This document shows positions 36,520 through 48,300 of a DNA stretch of 64,000 nt, piece after piece; position 1 is the first letter of the stretch; every line of letters begins with the position of its first letter. Location: contig PLTA01000026.1 of assembly GCA_003164295.1 (NCBI GenBank), positions 1-64,000 of the forward strand, given 5' to 3'. The stretch is from Candidatus Bathyarchaeota archaeon. GTDB lineage: Archaea > Thermoproteota > Bathyarchaeia > Bathyarchaeales > Bathycorpusculaceae. Under the pieces are notes generated by a model. That model did no database searches. It worked only from the letters and a program-made list of their open reading frames with translations, and was not told where the DNA came from. The translations under genes were made by a program, and so were the position numbers.

Positions 36520-37125
36520 TTGGCCAAAGCAGTCATCTTTGACTATGGCGTTGGCAACTTGCTAAGCCTAAAAACTGCTTTGGAAAAAGCGGGGTTAGAT
36601 GCATCAATTGAGACCACAACAAAAGAACTAACTACAGCTGATGCTATTGCTTTGCCCGGTGTAGGAGCTTTCACTCCAGCAGCATCCAAATTGGACTCAG
36701 TCAAAGAGATTCTCGTTGATAAAATTCAAAGTGGGACTCCTCTGCTTGGAATATGCTTGGGCTTACAGCTTTTCTTTGAGACAAGCGAAGAAGGACCAGG
36801 AAACGGCTTATCTCTCTTCAAAGGCAAAAACGTTCAGTTACCAAGCACAGTTAAGGTTCCACATATGGGCTGGAACACACTAAACATAGTTAAAGAAAAT
36901 GAGCTCTTCGACGGCATAGTAGAGGGCTCGTATGTTTACTTTGTACACTCGCTCTATCCCGTACCTGTTGACAAAAAAATAGTTTGCACACAAACAGTAT
37001 ACGGCACAACATTCACTTCTGCAGTAGCCAGCAGAAACATTTACGGTACGCAGTTTCATCCAGAAAAATCAGGCGACTTAGGCTTGAAAATCTTGAAAAA
37101 TTTTGCACAGATAGTGGTAAGGTGA
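36520..37125 (+). CDS. hisH: Imidazole glycerol phosphate synthase, glutaminase subunit
   Basis: 201 residues, class I glutamine amidotransferase. The catalytic Cys lies in LGICLGLQLFFETS, and the His and Glu in YGTQFHPEKSG. It passes ammonia to HisF. Starts at a TTG directly after the hisB stop. Together with hisF, encoded two genes downstream, it forms the IGP synthase complex. Confidence 0.95.
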   Translation: MAKAVIFDYGVGNLLSLKTALEKAGLDASIETTTKELTTADAIALPGVGAFTPAASKLDSVKEILVDKIQSGTPLLGICLGLQLFFETSEEGPGNGLSLFKGKNVQLPSTVKVPHMGWNTLNIVKENELFDGIVEGSYVYFVHSLYPVPVDKKIVCTQTVYGTTFTSAVASRNIYGTQFHPEKSGDLGLKILKNFAQIVVR

Positions 37126-37131
37126 TTTTTG

Positions 37132-37857
37132 ATGCAGTTAATTCCAGCTATTGATTTAATGAATGGCAAAATTGTGCGGTTATCCAAAGGAGACCCTACA
37201 ACTGCCAAAATCTATGAAGAAAAATTTGGTACCCCGTTAGAAGCTGCAAAGCGGTGGCGAGATGAAGGCGCAAGTAAACTGCATATTGTCGATTTAGATG
37301 CAGCTTTTGTGTTGGGTGATAATCTCTCGGTCATCGCTGAGATTGCAAAAAACATAGCGCTGCCAATTCAAGTAGGCGGTGGAATCCGCAACTATGAAAC
37401 AGCAGAAAAACTCTTTCAAACAGGAATAAGTCAAGTGATCCTTGGTGCCTTAGCTTTCAGTGATCCCTCAGCCATTGGCAAAATCCAGAAAAAGTTTGGG
37501 TTTGATTCAGTTATTGTTGCTCTTGATAATAAGGATGGACAAATTATGGTTGAGGGTTGGAAAACCGCAACTGCGATGAATGTAGATGATGCTCTTGAAA
37601 AATACACTCAGCTTGGTGTTCGCAATTTTCTGATAACCTCTATTGCGCAAGATGGCATGTTAAGCGGTCCAGATCTGCAAACTCTAAGTGCAGCTGCCCT
37701 ATATCCGAATGCCAAAATCACTGCAGCAGGCGGAATCGGCAGTATAGGAGATTTAGTGGCGCTCAAAGAAATTGGGGTAGAAGGCGCAGTTATCGGAAAA
37801 GCCCTTTATGAAGGAAGATTCACGTTAAGGGAAGCATTACAGAAAATAGGAGCCTAA
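37132..37857 (+). CDS. hisA: ProFAR isomerase
   Basis: 241-residue (beta/alpha)8 barrel. IPAIDLMNGKIVRL, HIVDLDAAF, QVGGGIRNYET and ITAAGGIGSIGDL are its phosphate-binding and catalytic motifs; catalytic Asp residues are in AIDLMNG and TSIAQDGM. Start ATG 37132 with AGGTGA upstream; the TTG three bases before is possible. Confidence 0.95.
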   Translation: MQLIPAIDLMNGKIVRLSKGDPTTAKIYEEKFGTPLEAAKRWRDEGASKLHIVDLDAAFVLGDNLSVIAEIAKNIALPIQVGGGIRNYETAEKLFQTGISQVILGALAFSDPSAIGKIQKKFGFDSVIVALDNKDGQIMVEGWKTATAMNVDDALEKYTQLGVRNFLITSIAQDGMLSGPDLQTLSAAALYPNAKITAAGGIGSIGDLVALKEIGVEGAVIGKALYEGRFTLREALQKIGA

Positions 37858-37860
37858 AAA

Positions 37861-38664
37861 ATGCCACTTGCAAAACGTATCATTCCCTGCCTTGATGTTG
37901 ATCACGGTAAAGTTGTCAAATGCATAAATTTTGTAAACCCAAAGTGTGCGGGCAACCCCGTTGAGATGGCTAAACAATATTCCAATCAGAGAGCTGATGA
38001 GTTGGTTTTTCTTGACATAACTGCGTCTTCAGAGAAAAGAGACATATTACGTGGTGTAGTGGAAGGCGTGGCTAAAGCAATAAGCATTCCATTTACCGTT
38101 GGCGGAGGCATACGAAACGTTGCAGACGCAAGGCTGGTTTTGTGCAGTGGCGCTGACAAAGTATCTGTTAATACAGCAGCAGTTGAAAACCCCCGGCTAA
38201 TCACGGAATTATCTGACGTTTTCGGAAGACAATGCGTCGTATGTGCCATTGATGCACGAAGAAACAGCACATCAAGCGAAGACAAAATTTTGATAGACAC
38301 TGCTGAGGGCAAATTGTGGTTTGAAGTGGTGACTTACGGTGGACGTAAGCCTACAGGAATTGACGCTTTAGCTTGGGCTCAACAGGCAGAGAAGCTGGGC
38401 GCAGGCGAGTTCCTTGTTACTTCAATGGATAAAGATGGAACAAAAGACGGCTACGACATCGAATTAACCCGAGCAATTTCCGAACGCGTTAACGTGCCAA
38501 TCATCGCAAGCGGAGGCGCCGGTATACCAAAACATCTTCTTGATGTCCTCACTGAAGGCAAAGCTGATGCGGCGTTGGCTGCGTCAATTTTCCACTACAA
38601 CCAGTATCCAATTCCAGTTGTAAAAGATTATCTGCGTAAAGCGGGGGTGACAATTAGACAATGA
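37861..38664 (+). CDS. hisF: Imidazole glycerol phosphate synthase, cyclase subunit
   Basis: 267-residue barrel paralogous to His[78 protein letters not shown], and [13 protein letters not shown]. It cyclises PRFAR with ammonia from HisH, giving imidazole glycerol phosphate and AICAR. Confidence 0.96.
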   Translation: MPLAKRIIPCLDVDHGKVVKCINFVNPKCAGNPVEMAKQYSNQRADELVFLDITASSEKRDILRGVVEGVAKAISIPFTVGGGIRNVADARLVLCSGADKVSVNTAAVENPRLITELSDVFGRQCVVCAIDARRNSTSSEDKILIDTAEGKLWFEVVTYGGRKPTGIDALAWAQQAEKLGAGEFLVTSMDKDGTKDGYDIELTRAISERVNVPIIASGGAGIPKHLLDVLTEGKADAALAASIFHYNQYPIPVVKDYLRKAGVTIRQ

Positions 38665-38993
38665 TTACAAAAGAATTGTTTGAGAAACTTGATTTCAATA
38701 AGGGCAACGGACTCATACCCGTCGTGGTTCAAGACGCTAAAACCAAAGAGGTGCTGATGCAGGCGTATGCGAACTGCCAAGCTGTTGAAAACACGTTGAA
38801 AACGGGGAAGGCAACATATTGGAGCCGTAGCAGAAACGAGCTTTGGGTTAAAGGGGAAACTTCGGGGCACACACAGAAAATCGTCTCCGTTTCAACCGAC
38901 TGCGACTACGATTCGCTATTATATGTGGTTGAGCAGACCGGACCAGCATGCCACACAGGAGAATACAGTTGCTTCTTCAACAAAATGTTATAA
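38661..38993 (+). CDS. hisI: Phosphoribosyl-AMP cyclohydrolase
   Basis: 110 residues, cyclohydrolase domain only, with no fused HisE pyrophosphatase. [23 protein letters not shown] and the metal-binding [26 protein letters not shown] are complete. ATGA overlap with hisF. Last gene of the operon. Neither hisE nor a histidinol-phosphate phosphatase is seen in this window. Confidence 0.95.
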   Translation: MITKELFEKLDFNKGNGLIPVVVQDAKTKEVLMQAYANCQAVENTLKTGKATYWSRSRNELWVKGETSGHTQKIVSVSTDCDYDSLLYVVEQTGPACHTGEYSCFFNKML

Positions 38994-39149
38994 AATTTTT
39001 TCGCTGTTCTTCGGGGCATTTTTGCTTTTAAGAGATTGAGGTTCGATAACCGTTTCAGTTAGAAATTCACTCCATGTTTTATTTCCTTTCATCAATTCCA
39101 AGCACTTCTTAACTTCAACAGTAATGGAGATTGCAGCATACTTAACCAA
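38988..39149 (-). CDS. Small antitoxin-like (VapB/RHH-type) protein, 53 aa
   Basis: A TTG start gives [20 protein letters not shown], followed by [13 protein letters not shown]. The pattern strand, then E-V-K-x2-L-E-x2-K-G-x-K-T-W-x-E-F-L, is typical of archaeal VapB-like antitoxins with a ribbon-helix-helix N-terminus. Its last codons overlap the end of hisI on the opposite strand. No toxin gene lies beside it on this strand, so it is an orphan or its toxin has been lost. A TATA-like CTTATATAG lies just upstream (near 39163-39171). Confidence 0.55.
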   Translation of the reverse strand: MVKYAAISITVEVKKCLELMKGNKTWSEFLTETVIEPQSLKSKNAPKNSEKIL

Positions 39150-39276
39150 TTTTTACACATCCTATATAAGAACAGGTCTTCAAATGCTCCTAAAATGTTT
39201 TGTTTAAATTATAGAATAGGGCAGCTTTTGTATTTCAGAAAAAGCTTAAGACTGTGCTGTTCTTTAATACAGAATC

Positions 39277-39608
39277 ATGGAGATTCAAATCGAAAAGTTG
39301 CCCGAAGCCCTTAGAAAAAAGGGATTAGAGACAAAACTGGCAGAGATTTGCAGAGAAAATGATATTGTTTTTTTTTTGCAGTTTTTGGTTCTTTTGTAAG
39401 AGGCCAGCAAAACCGAAAAAGCGACATTGACATCGCAATCGAATTTGACAAAACTAAAAGAAAATCACTCTTGGATTTAATTCGAATAGAGAATGAGTTG
39501 AGTAAAGTCTTCCGAAGAAAAGTGGATCTTGGTATCTTCAGCAGCTTAAACTCTTACATTGTAGATGATGTCAAGCGAGAGATGCGCGTTATTTATGAGA
39601 AAAAATGA
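39277..39608 (+). pseudogene. MNT-type nucleotidyltransferase, frameshifted (MntA-like antitoxin)
   Basis: From ATG 39277 the frame gives MEIQIEKLPEALRKKGLET and runs into a T10 tract (39368-39377), after which it stops. One frame over, the protein continues as AVFGSFVRGQQNRKSDIDIAIEFD, the GSxxRG...SDIDL nucleotidyltransferase core, through to TGA 39606. One extra T, or two fewer, in the tract restores a single ~110-residue MNT protein. MntA antitoxins AMPylate the neighbouring HepT toxin. This is either a phase-variable or slippage site, or a broken gene. Confidence 0.8.
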
Positions 39609-39942
39609 GGTCTACTTAGCGCATATCTTGCAGGCAATTTCAGATATAGAGAAGTTTACGCAAGAGGTCTCAGAGAACGAATTTTACGGAAATAGAGAAA
39701 AACAATATGCGGTCTTACGGGCACTGGAGATAATTGGCGAGGCAACTAAGAATTTAAGTAAAGAAATTAAGTCGAAATGTCCTGAAACTGATTGGAGAAA
39801 CATTGCTGGGATGCGGGATAAATTGATTAATGTATACTTTGGCATTAATCTTCCTCTGGTTTGGGAAGTAGTGAAGGAGGACTTACCTCAACTTAAGAAA
39901 CAAGCGCAAAAACTGCTAGAGAATGTTAAAAGCACAGTGTAA
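39595..39942 (+). CDS. HEPN-domain protein (HepT-like), catalytic His replaced
   Basis: The start is ATG 39595, overlapping the end of the MNT gene; an earlier ATG at 39565 lies inside it. The 115-residue protein matches HepT (DUF86): YLAHILQAISDIEKF, LRALEIIGEATKNLS, and WRNIAGMRDKLINVYFG. The RNase motif of this family is R-x4-H-x-Y. Here it reads R74-DKLI-N79-V-Y81: Asn stands in for His, while the Tyr that MntA modifies is kept. The toxin's RNase activity is therefore probably lost. Confidence 0.85.
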   Translation: MRKNEVYLAHILQAISDIEKFTQEVSENEFYGNREKQYAVLRALEIIGEATKNLSKEIKSKCPETDWRNIAGMRDKLINVYFGINLPLVWEVVKEDLPQLKKQAQKLLENVKSTV

Positions 39943-39997
39943 CGAGCTCTTGTAGTTAATGCTTTTAAACAAAAATCGTATCTAGTCTTTTGGAGTA

Positions 39998-41062
39998 GTG
40001 AAAGATATGTTACTTCACGAAGCCATGCTTTATGAAAAACAAGCTGAAAACAAAGTAAAATGCCATTTATGCGCCCGACGCTGCCTCATCAATGACGATG
40101 GGCAAGGATTTTGTTTAGTTAGAAAAAATCAAGGCGGCACACTATACACGCTTAATTATGGGAAAGCTGTGTCGGCTGGTGTGGATCCGATTAACAAAAA
40201 GCCTCTTTCACATTTTAACCCAGGTGCTTTGGTTATGTCTGTTGCGGCGGCTGGCTGCAATTTTCGCTGTCAATTCTGCGATAACTGGATGATAAGTCAA
40301 GATAAAGAAATCGCGGGCACATCTTTTCCACCCGAAGATATTGTGAAGTCAGCTAAAGAAAATAATTGTCAAGGAATAAGCTACACCTACACTGAACCTA
40401 CCATCTTTATGGAGTACGCTTATGATACCGCGAAGCTTGCGCATGAAGCTGGTTTGTTTAACACGTTTGTCACAAACGGGTACATGACTCCTGAAGCTGT
40501 AAAAACCATCGCACCGTATCTGGATGCGGTAACGGTTGATTTTAAAGGCGGCGCTGACCCTGACTTTTACAAATCCGTCATGGCGGTGCCAAGTGTTGAA
40601 CCGATTTATGAAAGCCTCAAAGAACTCAAACTTCAAGGCGTCCACATAGAACTCACCAACCTTGTGGTTCCAAAAACAGGCGATTCCATAGATAGAATCC
40701 GTGAGTTGGCAAAATGGATCAAAAATTACCTTGGAAAAGACACCCCGTTCCATTTGCTACGTTTTCATCCTGAATACAAAATGACAACCATCCCTGCCAC
40801 AAGCGTAAAAGAAATGGAGCAAGCCTACCTAACAGCCAAAAACCAAGGCCTAAACTACGTATACATAGGAAACATACCAGGCCACCCCGGAGAAAACACA
40901 ATTTGCCCCAACTGCGACACAGCCGTCATCAAACGAAGCAGCTTTGACATAACCCAGTGGAACCTAACCAGCGACATGAAATGCCCCGTCTGCGGAAACC
41001 AAATCCCAATAAAAGGCAAACTATGGCAAACAGACCTGCGGTTCCCATATTCAGTACTTTAG
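39998..41062 (+). CDS. amrS: AmmeMemoRadiSam-system radical SAM enzyme
   Basis: 354 residues. The radical SAM cluster motif is CNFRCQFCDNW (C-x3-C-x2-C). N-terminal CHLCARRCLINDDGQGFC and C-terminal CPNCDTAVI...CPVCG are further Cys-rich parts typical of the pyruvate formate-lyase-activase-like AmrS family. Start may be GTG 39998 (GGAG two bases upstream) or ATG 40007. The AmmeMemo partner proteins are not in the window. The chemistry of this family has not been established to my knowledge. Confidence 0.85.
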   Translation: MKDMLLHEAMLYEKQAENKVKCHLCARRCLINDDGQGFCLVRKNQGGTLYTLNYGKAVSAGVDPINKKPLSHFNPGALVMSVAAAGCNFRCQFCDNWMISQDKEIAGTSFPPEDIVKSAKENNCQGISYTYTEPTIFMEYAYDTAKLAHEAGLFNTFVTNGYMTPEAVKTIAPYLDAVTVDFKGGADPDFYKSVMAVPSVEPIYESLKELKLQGVHIELTNLVVPKTGDSIDRIRELAKWIKNYLGKDTPFHLLRFHPEYKMTTIPATSVKEMEQAYLTAKNQGLNYVYIGNIPGHPGENTICPNCDTAVIKRSSFDITQWNLTSDMKCPVCGNQIPIKGKLWQTDLRFPYSVL

Positions 41063-41100
41063 ACCCAAATTTTTTTCTTTGTGATTTGGGTTGTTTTTTT
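41063..41100 (+). terminator. Terminator hairpin after amrS
   Basis: ACCCAAAT (41063-41070) pairs with ATTTGGGT (41084-41091) and is followed by TG and seven Ts. It begins directly after the amrS stop codon. Confidence 0.75.
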
Positions 41101-41253
41101 GATTTAGGGTTTGATTCGTTTGCATGTTGGTACATTATTAGACAATATTTGATATTATTAGACATTTTTTGACAAACATAACATTCAGACTGATTTGCAC
41201 GCGTTAATCGAATAACGTTTAAAGTCCATCAGCATGATTAAGGAGGTGAAGTT

Positions 41254-41301
41254 GTGTTTTTAGATGAAAAATTTTCCAGATTGTTTCACATTGCTTGTTA
41301 G
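41254..41301 (+). other. Strong RBS with a 15-codon frame
   Basis: AAGGAGGTGAA (41240-41250), a near-perfect Shine-Dalgarno, precedes GTG 41254, which opens MFLDEKFSRLFHIAC and then TAG. The same frame continues as CFELATFAVGV after the TAG. This may be a tiny peptide or the relic of a larger gene. The flanking 41101-41505 interval also has two copies of ATTATTAGACA about 20 bases apart and nothing else recognisable. Confidence 0.3.
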
Positions 41302-41505
41302 TGTTTTGAACTTGCAACGTTTGCGGTTGGGGTCTAAAGAGGTTAGAAAAGGTCTAAAACGGGTAGTCTTGATGCAAATCAGGATGACTAAAAAAATGGC
41401 GTGTGACAAATGATTTTCTTGCTTTGTAACATCAATTTGTAGCCAACATATGTTAAAGAGAATAAGCCATGCAATGTACTGTATATACTTGAATGAGCTT
41501 TCGCC

Positions 41506-41631
41506 ATGGTTAAATGTCCAAAATGCGGAAAAGACATCGTAAAACCTGAAAAATCCTTCATAAATATGGCTTTTTCAGTTGAAGCTTACGTATGCGATGA
41601 ATGCAAAACCAAATTCAAAAAAACACGTTAA
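41506..41631 (+). CDS. Zinc-ribbon protein, 41 aa
   Basis: Encodes MVKCPKCGKDIVKPEKSF...VCDECKTKFKKTR. Two Cys-x2-Cys knuckles about 25 residues apart make a compact zinc ribbon with a basic tail. ATG with a weak upstream site. Small stand-alone ribbons of this type are frequent in archaea. It converges with the next gene, 3 bases away. Confidence 0.6.
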   Translation: MVKCPKCGKDIVKPEKSFINMAFSVEAYVCDECKTKFKKTR

Positions 41632-41634
41632 ACC

Positions 41635-41865
41635 CTAAAGTGAACGAAAAACAGTTTTTCCGCTGGAAATATCCATTTCCAAATTGTATTTATCACAAAT
41701 TTTCTTTAAACAATCAATTTCAGATGCTTGAGGCAAACAATGAATATGAAGCTCCCACATATTTATCACCTTATCTTCCACTAAAGATACAGCTTGCGCA
41801 TCACAAAAAGACCTACAAACAGCTATCATTTCCTTCAGTATTAAGACTGCCTCTTGCCGATTCAT
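41635..41865 (-). CDS. Hypothetical 76-aa protein
   Basis: Starts MNRQEAVLILKEMIAVCRSF with GAGGGAAGAGAG about 8-20 bases upstream. The fold looks like helix, then strand (NMWELHIHCLP), then helix (EIDCLKKICDKYNLEM) and strand. Composition is that of a real soluble protein, but the family is not recognised. Confidence 0.5.
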   Translation of the reverse strand: MNRQEAVLILKEMIAVCRSFCDAQAVSLVEDKVINMWELHIHCLPQASEIDCLKKICDKYNLEMDISSGKTVFRSL

Positions 41866-42081
41866 CGGTTGCTCTCTTCCCTCGCGCCCATGAGCGTACG
41901 CACATAATTTAAAGCTTACCCACCAAACCCAAAAAAAGAACCCTTCACAAATTTTGCAGCTTATTTTTATTTACAAGCACAAAAAGCTGGTTCTAAAAAT
42001 TTTTTAAGTGCCAAACATTGAATAAATGTTGTTTAATCACGTAAGATCTAGAAATCAGCTCTAAATCAACAAATAAAAAAA

Positions 42082-42091
42082 ATATATAAAA
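42082..42091 (+). promoter_or_regulatory. Strong TATA box with no downstream gene
   Basis: ATATATAAAA within an A-rich stretch is one of the best TATA boxes in the window. On the plus strand no protein gene starts in the next several hundred bases. A GGGCAA (about 42128-42133) and TTGCCC (about 42170-42175) pair could bracket a small RNA. The 41866-42190 interval otherwise shows nothing. Confidence 0.35.
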
Positions 42092-42192
42092 GAACTAGTT
42101 TTAGATTTTACCTTCGTTCTGCGTTAGGGCAATTTTATAACCTAAAAACCAAAACCGTCATCTAGTAGCTTTGCCCATGCCAGGCAGCGTTA

Positions 42193-42360
42193 TTATGAGA
42201 TCATTGGGAGGGCATTTGAATCGATGAGGTAAGTTCCTGCATAGGTTTTAATGTAGTAAGTGCAATCGCCGTTGTCGATTAAGTTGAATTTTTCCCAGTT
42301 TCCGATTTGATCTGTTTCAGTGTCGCTGCGGAAACCTGCTCCAGCTGAGATGTTTTTAAT
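42193..42360 (-). pseudogene. Fascin-like beta-trefoil fragment
   Basis: A minus-strand frame without its own start reads ISAGAGFRSDTETDQIGNWEK, FNLIDNGDCTYYIKTYAGTYL to a TAA at 42193. The order G-x-W-E-x-F then an aromatic strand resembles one fascin/beta-trefoil repeat. It runs out of frame into the 3' end of the metalloprotease-like gene, so it looks like the leftover C-terminus of a lost surface protein. Confidence 0.35.
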
Positions 42361-45300
42361 AACCTTGTAGTTTTCTTGATTTGCTTTCTGAACAGTGAGG
42401 ATTAAAGCAGTTAAGACATCCTTTGGGAAAAGTTTGGCAGAGCTGTTTTTTCTTGAAGCCCCATTTTCTTCTTAGGTCATCGGCCTCTTCTTCTTGGTCA
42501 TCTGACTTATGAATTGTTTTTGTATAATCGAGGTAAGCGTGGGCTATTTCATGTGCTATTAACGATTCTGAATCTGTTCTTTTTAGAATTATCATGTAAG
42601 GTTTTCTTACGTCTTTTACGTGTATAGTTTGGCTTTGGCCCGCGTGGAAAGAGATTTGTTGCAGGGTAAATTGGTAAACATCTTCGGGCAATCTAGCCAG
42701 AGTGTTTAGTAATCGCGTGTGGAGACGATTCCATCGTTGGGCAAGACGAATAAATTCGTCAATATCACTTTTCAAATCGACAATTGCCCTGTCTCTTTTT
42801 ATCATGTCTGGATCTGCCTTCCGTAACCTCATTTACTTAGCTGTTTCTTCTCATACAAAGGTTGATCTAAGAACAAATAAAAAGTTGACCTAGCAGAAAA
42901 CAAAAAACACTGAATGTCTGAGGTTGCGTTAGCATGGTATGGCTAAAGGGAGAATATTCAGGCTTACCCTATTCTTTCGGTGGTCGGCGATGTCTATTGA
43001 AAAGTACATGTATCGCCCAGGTTTCCAGTTGTGTCCAACTGCACTTTCGTGCGATTCCACAAGAGATCAAATGTAAAAGTAATCCCGCTTAGCATAACTC
43101 ACAATTCAAACAGATAAACTAGCAAACCGTCCACTGAATCTTCGGGCAACATACATTATTAACTAGTGCAGGTGTTTTGTTTGCCTTAGACTGATCCAAC
43201 TTATCATGACTTTATGAAATAGAAACTTATAACTTGATATAAAACTGTAAAAAAAGTGTTATTAGCCTTGCAGATTCATTGTGGATTTGAGGGGGAATCT
43301 GATGAATAGGAAAGAGGCAATAAATCTACTAAGTGAATTAGGCGCTAACCAACTTGTAGTCCAAATTTTGTAATACTTGAACAAAGAAAAACAGATAATT
43401 ACCAACTAAAAATAAGAGGTGCCTATAACTTCCTCGAAATAGAAAATTTTTTGGAAAACAGATTTTCGATAGAAGAAGTAAGAAATTTCTTGATTATTTA
43501 TTCGTCGTAACTTTTCCCGGTTAAAAAGATTCATCGAACTATCTCGATAAGGAAAAAAGAAGCATTGAAAGTGCAAAAGTTAACTAGTGAAATTCGGACT
43601 TTGATTTTAAAATAAAAATGGTACTCAATACCGAAAGAAGAGTGATTGGTAAACCGATTTCCCAACTAGTCGAACTGTTGATGGGCACAGTTAATAGAAC
43701 TCCAGAAGTCATTAACATAACTAATCTAAATATCGTTGGTCTAAAAAATTTTCTATTTACCGCTGACACACCAGAAAATAAACCGAATGCAAAACTTACA
43801 ACTGCAAGTATTCCTACTTAAACTTGAGCAAATTATGGTTAATATGCCTGCTGTTAACGGAAATTTTGTTCGTTTATGAATGGCTTTTCCGCAAGATGGA
43901 CAAAAATCGGAATCCATACTGATAATTATACAGCAATTTGGGCATTTCAACTCAAATCATATATCTGTTAATAATTGTTTTCAATATAACAGTTGCCCAC
44001 GTTGCCCCCCCCCCCATTTTGCGCAGGACAAATTTTATGGTCTTTCTTTATCAATAAAGCGTTTTTAAGCTTTTATCCCAGCTAAGAAATCCTTGATTTA
44101 TGATTCAGATCAAAGAATCGACCGATGGCAACCCCTTCATCATGTCCTCCGTAACCGAATTTTCGGATTCGATGGGTTTCTGTGAATTTAAAATAAAGCA
44201 CTTATTGAGAGGAATAAAGCCTCCACAAACAAACATAACAATTGAAGGAACAAAATCGCACGAAAAAGAAGTTGAATATGAAAAGGAACATTTCAAATTT
44301 GTTCCAGTCACTTCCGAAGAAGTTGCAGACTACACAAAGGACATTGAGTTTGCTCGTGAATCAGTGTTTACGAGATTCCAAACTAAGATTCCTTTTGGCG
44401 ATAAAACTGTAACAATGCTACTACTAGGTCAATCCGATAAGGTTGCTAGGGCTAAAGGCATTTTAGTTGTTGAAGACACAAAGTTCCCGCAGGACACGAG
44501 TAAATACGCTGAACTGAGTAATCCTTATCCCGACCAGATATTACAAACACTATTGTATTTGAATTCCAATTTTTCAACAACCAATTCTTTGAACCCACAG
44601 GATTGGTTTACTATTCCGCATGAGGAGAAGGTTTGGATTGTTAACATTAAGGACAAGCAGACAAGGCAAAGTGTTAGAGTCTTTAAGGGTCATGAGACAG
44701 AGGAAGCTAAAAGTTTTCTGAACGGTAAGCTTAGCAAGTTTGCTTTGATAAGTTTAGGGATTCAAGAGCCAGACCATCATAATAATGTTAGGAAATGCCG
44801 AAGTTGTAGGTATTTTGGCGATTGTGAGTACAAGTTATAAGTCTAAAATCAATTGTGATAAAAATAGCTGAAATATAAAAGAAATGAAAAAACGATAGCA
44901 GATGTTTTTCCATGAGTTGATGTGCGGCTTTCCATTATTCTCGTGTGAGTGCCATATTTTTTTGCAAAACGCTTTTCGGTTCACTTGTGGTTGTAAATGA
45001 GTGAAAATGGCATGAAATTTTGTGTTTCTTAAATCTTTTAAGCAAGGTCAAAATAATATGAAAAAGTGGCGAAAGAGGATGAAAATCGGTTTTTTTTGGT
45101 ATTTAATAAAGAAAATTGGGAAGTCATATACCCGTCTGTTTTGGGGAGAAATTTTTTACGCAATTGGTCTAGCATTGACAGGTTACGCTCAGTACCTAAC
45201 TTCTTATATATATAATACACCAGAGAATCCATCCACTACACCATTTTACGTGGCTGTTTTCGCATTGCTACTGGTTTTCTTAGCGATGGTACTAGTCCTT

Positions 45301-48300
45301 CAGGGAATAGTTAATCGAAGTAAACAAACCCCTTCTCAGAATACTCCTCTACCATCTTGAAAATTTAAGTTAAAAAAAAAAGGATAAAAAAATATGAGTA
45401 ACAATCATAAGTTTAGGAAAGACTTCACACCCGAGCAATATGCAGCCTATTTAGCGAGAAAAGCCAAAAATCCAAACGAATTAATATCTGAAGACAACAA
45501 ACCAAGGAAAACAAAATTCAAAGACGAAAAGAACACGACATAATTTTTTTGATATTAGTCTTATTAAGGCTGAACAGAAATGCATCTATGAAAGTGCCCA
45601 ACTCTTGACCAGATACCATGCCTTAGCAATAACAACCAGTTATTGGAAACCAAAAGAAAATTACATCGACCAAATAATCAAAGCTCTGGAAGGCAAAATT
45701 GAGAGCGGCGACTTTGTGGTTGTTTCTGAGAAGGCAGTTTCTACGGCGCTTGGCTGTATGGTCGATGAAAGCAAGATTAGACCAAGCCGAAACGCAAGAC
45801 TTATGGCGCGTTTTTGGATGCGACTTTGTTGGGGTTATCCTCTTGGAATCCTGTGCCATTTTGGACAGCGACTCTTGCGGAGGCTGAGGGATTATCCGCT
45901 TGATTCTGGGAGCCGACACAAACAGGTAGCTCAGCAATATGCGGGTGTTTTGCAAGCGCTTATGTTTGGGTCGGAAGGCGGAATCGACGGTTCCAACCTA
46001 CCATATTCGTTTGTAAGCTTGCCGCTGGAAAATTCAGGTGAAATCGCACAGCAAATTCAACATCAAATTCAGATGAAGGTGCGAAAAAATGTTTGCGTAG
46101 TAATTGCAGATACAGATAAAACTTATCGGTTTAGGAATTTCTTCTTTACCCCAAGGCCAGCGCCCATGAAAGGCATCTATTCCTTCGGTGGAGTAACCAC
46201 CTACGTCGTTGGCCGGGTATTTAATTTCAAGAAAAGCTCAACGCCCCTCGCGGTTGCGGGCTGCAACCTTCAGGCAAGTGAAGCATTGACAATCACAAAC
46301 ATTGCCGACAAGGCGAGGGGTCCAGGCTCAGGCGCTACAGTTTGGGATATGGCAGCCAGGTTCAAAGTGGATATTAATGGGGTAAGCTGGGAAATGCTGG
46401 GCAAAATCAAGCACAAACCACTCGTCATTGTCCGGAAAAAGATGCTTTAAATCAGTTCAGACAATTTTTTACGTACAGCAGATAAAAAGTTTCAACTTCA
46501 TAATCTTTTTTAGTTTGCAAGGTCTTGGCAAAAGAACCTAGAGATGACTAAACTTGAGAACAAACAACAGATACATCAGGTATTTCGTCAATAGAAAATT
46601 CGCTGTTGACGCAGTAAGCATGGCTATCTTTTGGGTAATCGTTTATACACCAGTATTCCTTTTCACTTCAAAGTCAATTGAAGCTGCATTGATAGGTCTA
46701 GGCGCTTCCGCGTTGCTGGAGATTCTTTTGGGCGGGGTATATGGCAAGTTCAATGATTGGGTGAGAAAAAAAGCAGGCGTAAAGGATTAAGCTGAGCCGA
46801 GATTCAAATTGACAGTTCAGAAGAAACAAATATTAGTTTAAGTGAAAGAAACTTTTTGAGCAGTAAGAGATAAAAATAAGACTTGCTCGCTCTTAGCGGA
46901 ACGGTGGATTAACGTATGGAAGAACAATTACAGAAACTTCACGCTTTCTTCAACCCCCAATCAGTGGCGGTAATCGGTGCAACAAAAAAGGTTGACAAGG
47001 CAGGACACGTCATTTTTAAAAATTTTTCAACTAACAAAGAACATGGAGTTTTCAAGGGAGAACTTTACCCAGTAAATCCGAGTGAAGACTTAATTTTAGG
47101 TCACAAATGTTATGCCTCACTGAGTAAAGTTCCTAATGAAATAGAATTGATTGTTGTTATTGTTCCAGCAAAATTTGTGCCCGCCATCATGGAAGAAGCG
47201 GTGATAAAAAAAGTTAAAGCCGCCATCATTATAAGTTCAGGCTTCAAAGAAGTCGGAAACACAGACCTTGAAGAACAAGTTGTAGCTACCGCTAAAAAGG
47301 GCGGAATACGAGTTTTAGGACCCAACTGCCTAGGAGTTTACTATTCGAAAACAGGCATCGACACCCTATTTCTGCCTGAAACAAAAGTTCTCACAACAGG
47401 AGAAGAGGTCGTAGCAACACCAAGACCAATGCCAGGCAACATAGCCATGATCACTCAAAGCGGAGCCTTCGGAGTTGCAGCCCTAGACTACCTAACTGGA
47501 CGCCAAATGGGCGTTAGCAAATTCGTCAGTTTCGGCAACAAATGCGACGTTAACGAATCAGACATACTTCACTATCTGCTCTATGACAAAGAAACCAAAG
47601 TCACTCTTGCCTATTTAGAAGACATTACAGATGGAAGAGAATTCTTAAAAATAGCAAAAAAAGTCACAATCAAAAAACCTGTTGTGGTGATAAAATCGGG
47701 CAGAAGTGCCGCAGGTGCAAGAGCCGCAGCTTCACACACAGGAGCCATTGCAGGTTCAGACAAGATTTATGACGCTGCCTTCGAGCAAAGCGGAGTCTTA
47801 AGGGCAAGAGATATGGAAGAGTTTTTTGACATGGGAAAAGCCCTAGCCATGCAGCCGCCAACTACGGGCAAAAACATTGGCATACTTACCGACGCGGGTG
47901 GACCAGGTGTTATGACGGTGGACGAATGTGAAGCTTTAGGGTTAACAGTGGATCGCTTCTCCGATGCGACGTTGCAGAAATTCCAAGAACTAAAAGATCA
48001 AAATATCATCTTAAAAATTGCAGCAACTTCAAACCCTGTAGACCTCACCGGCTCAGTGATTGATGACATGTTTGTTATGTCTGCTGACCTAATGTTTCAA
48101 GACCCACAAGTCTGCGGCATCATCCTTCTTGGGCTTCATCACATGCCAGGTCTTCGAGAGGTATACATAGACGGCATAGTAAAAGTTGCTGAAAACTACT
48201 GTAAACCAATTGTCATGTGCGATATCGGAGAAACAGAAATGGCGCTCTACACCCGCTCAAGATTTGACAGACTCGGTGTGCCCGCTTATCCTTCGCCAGA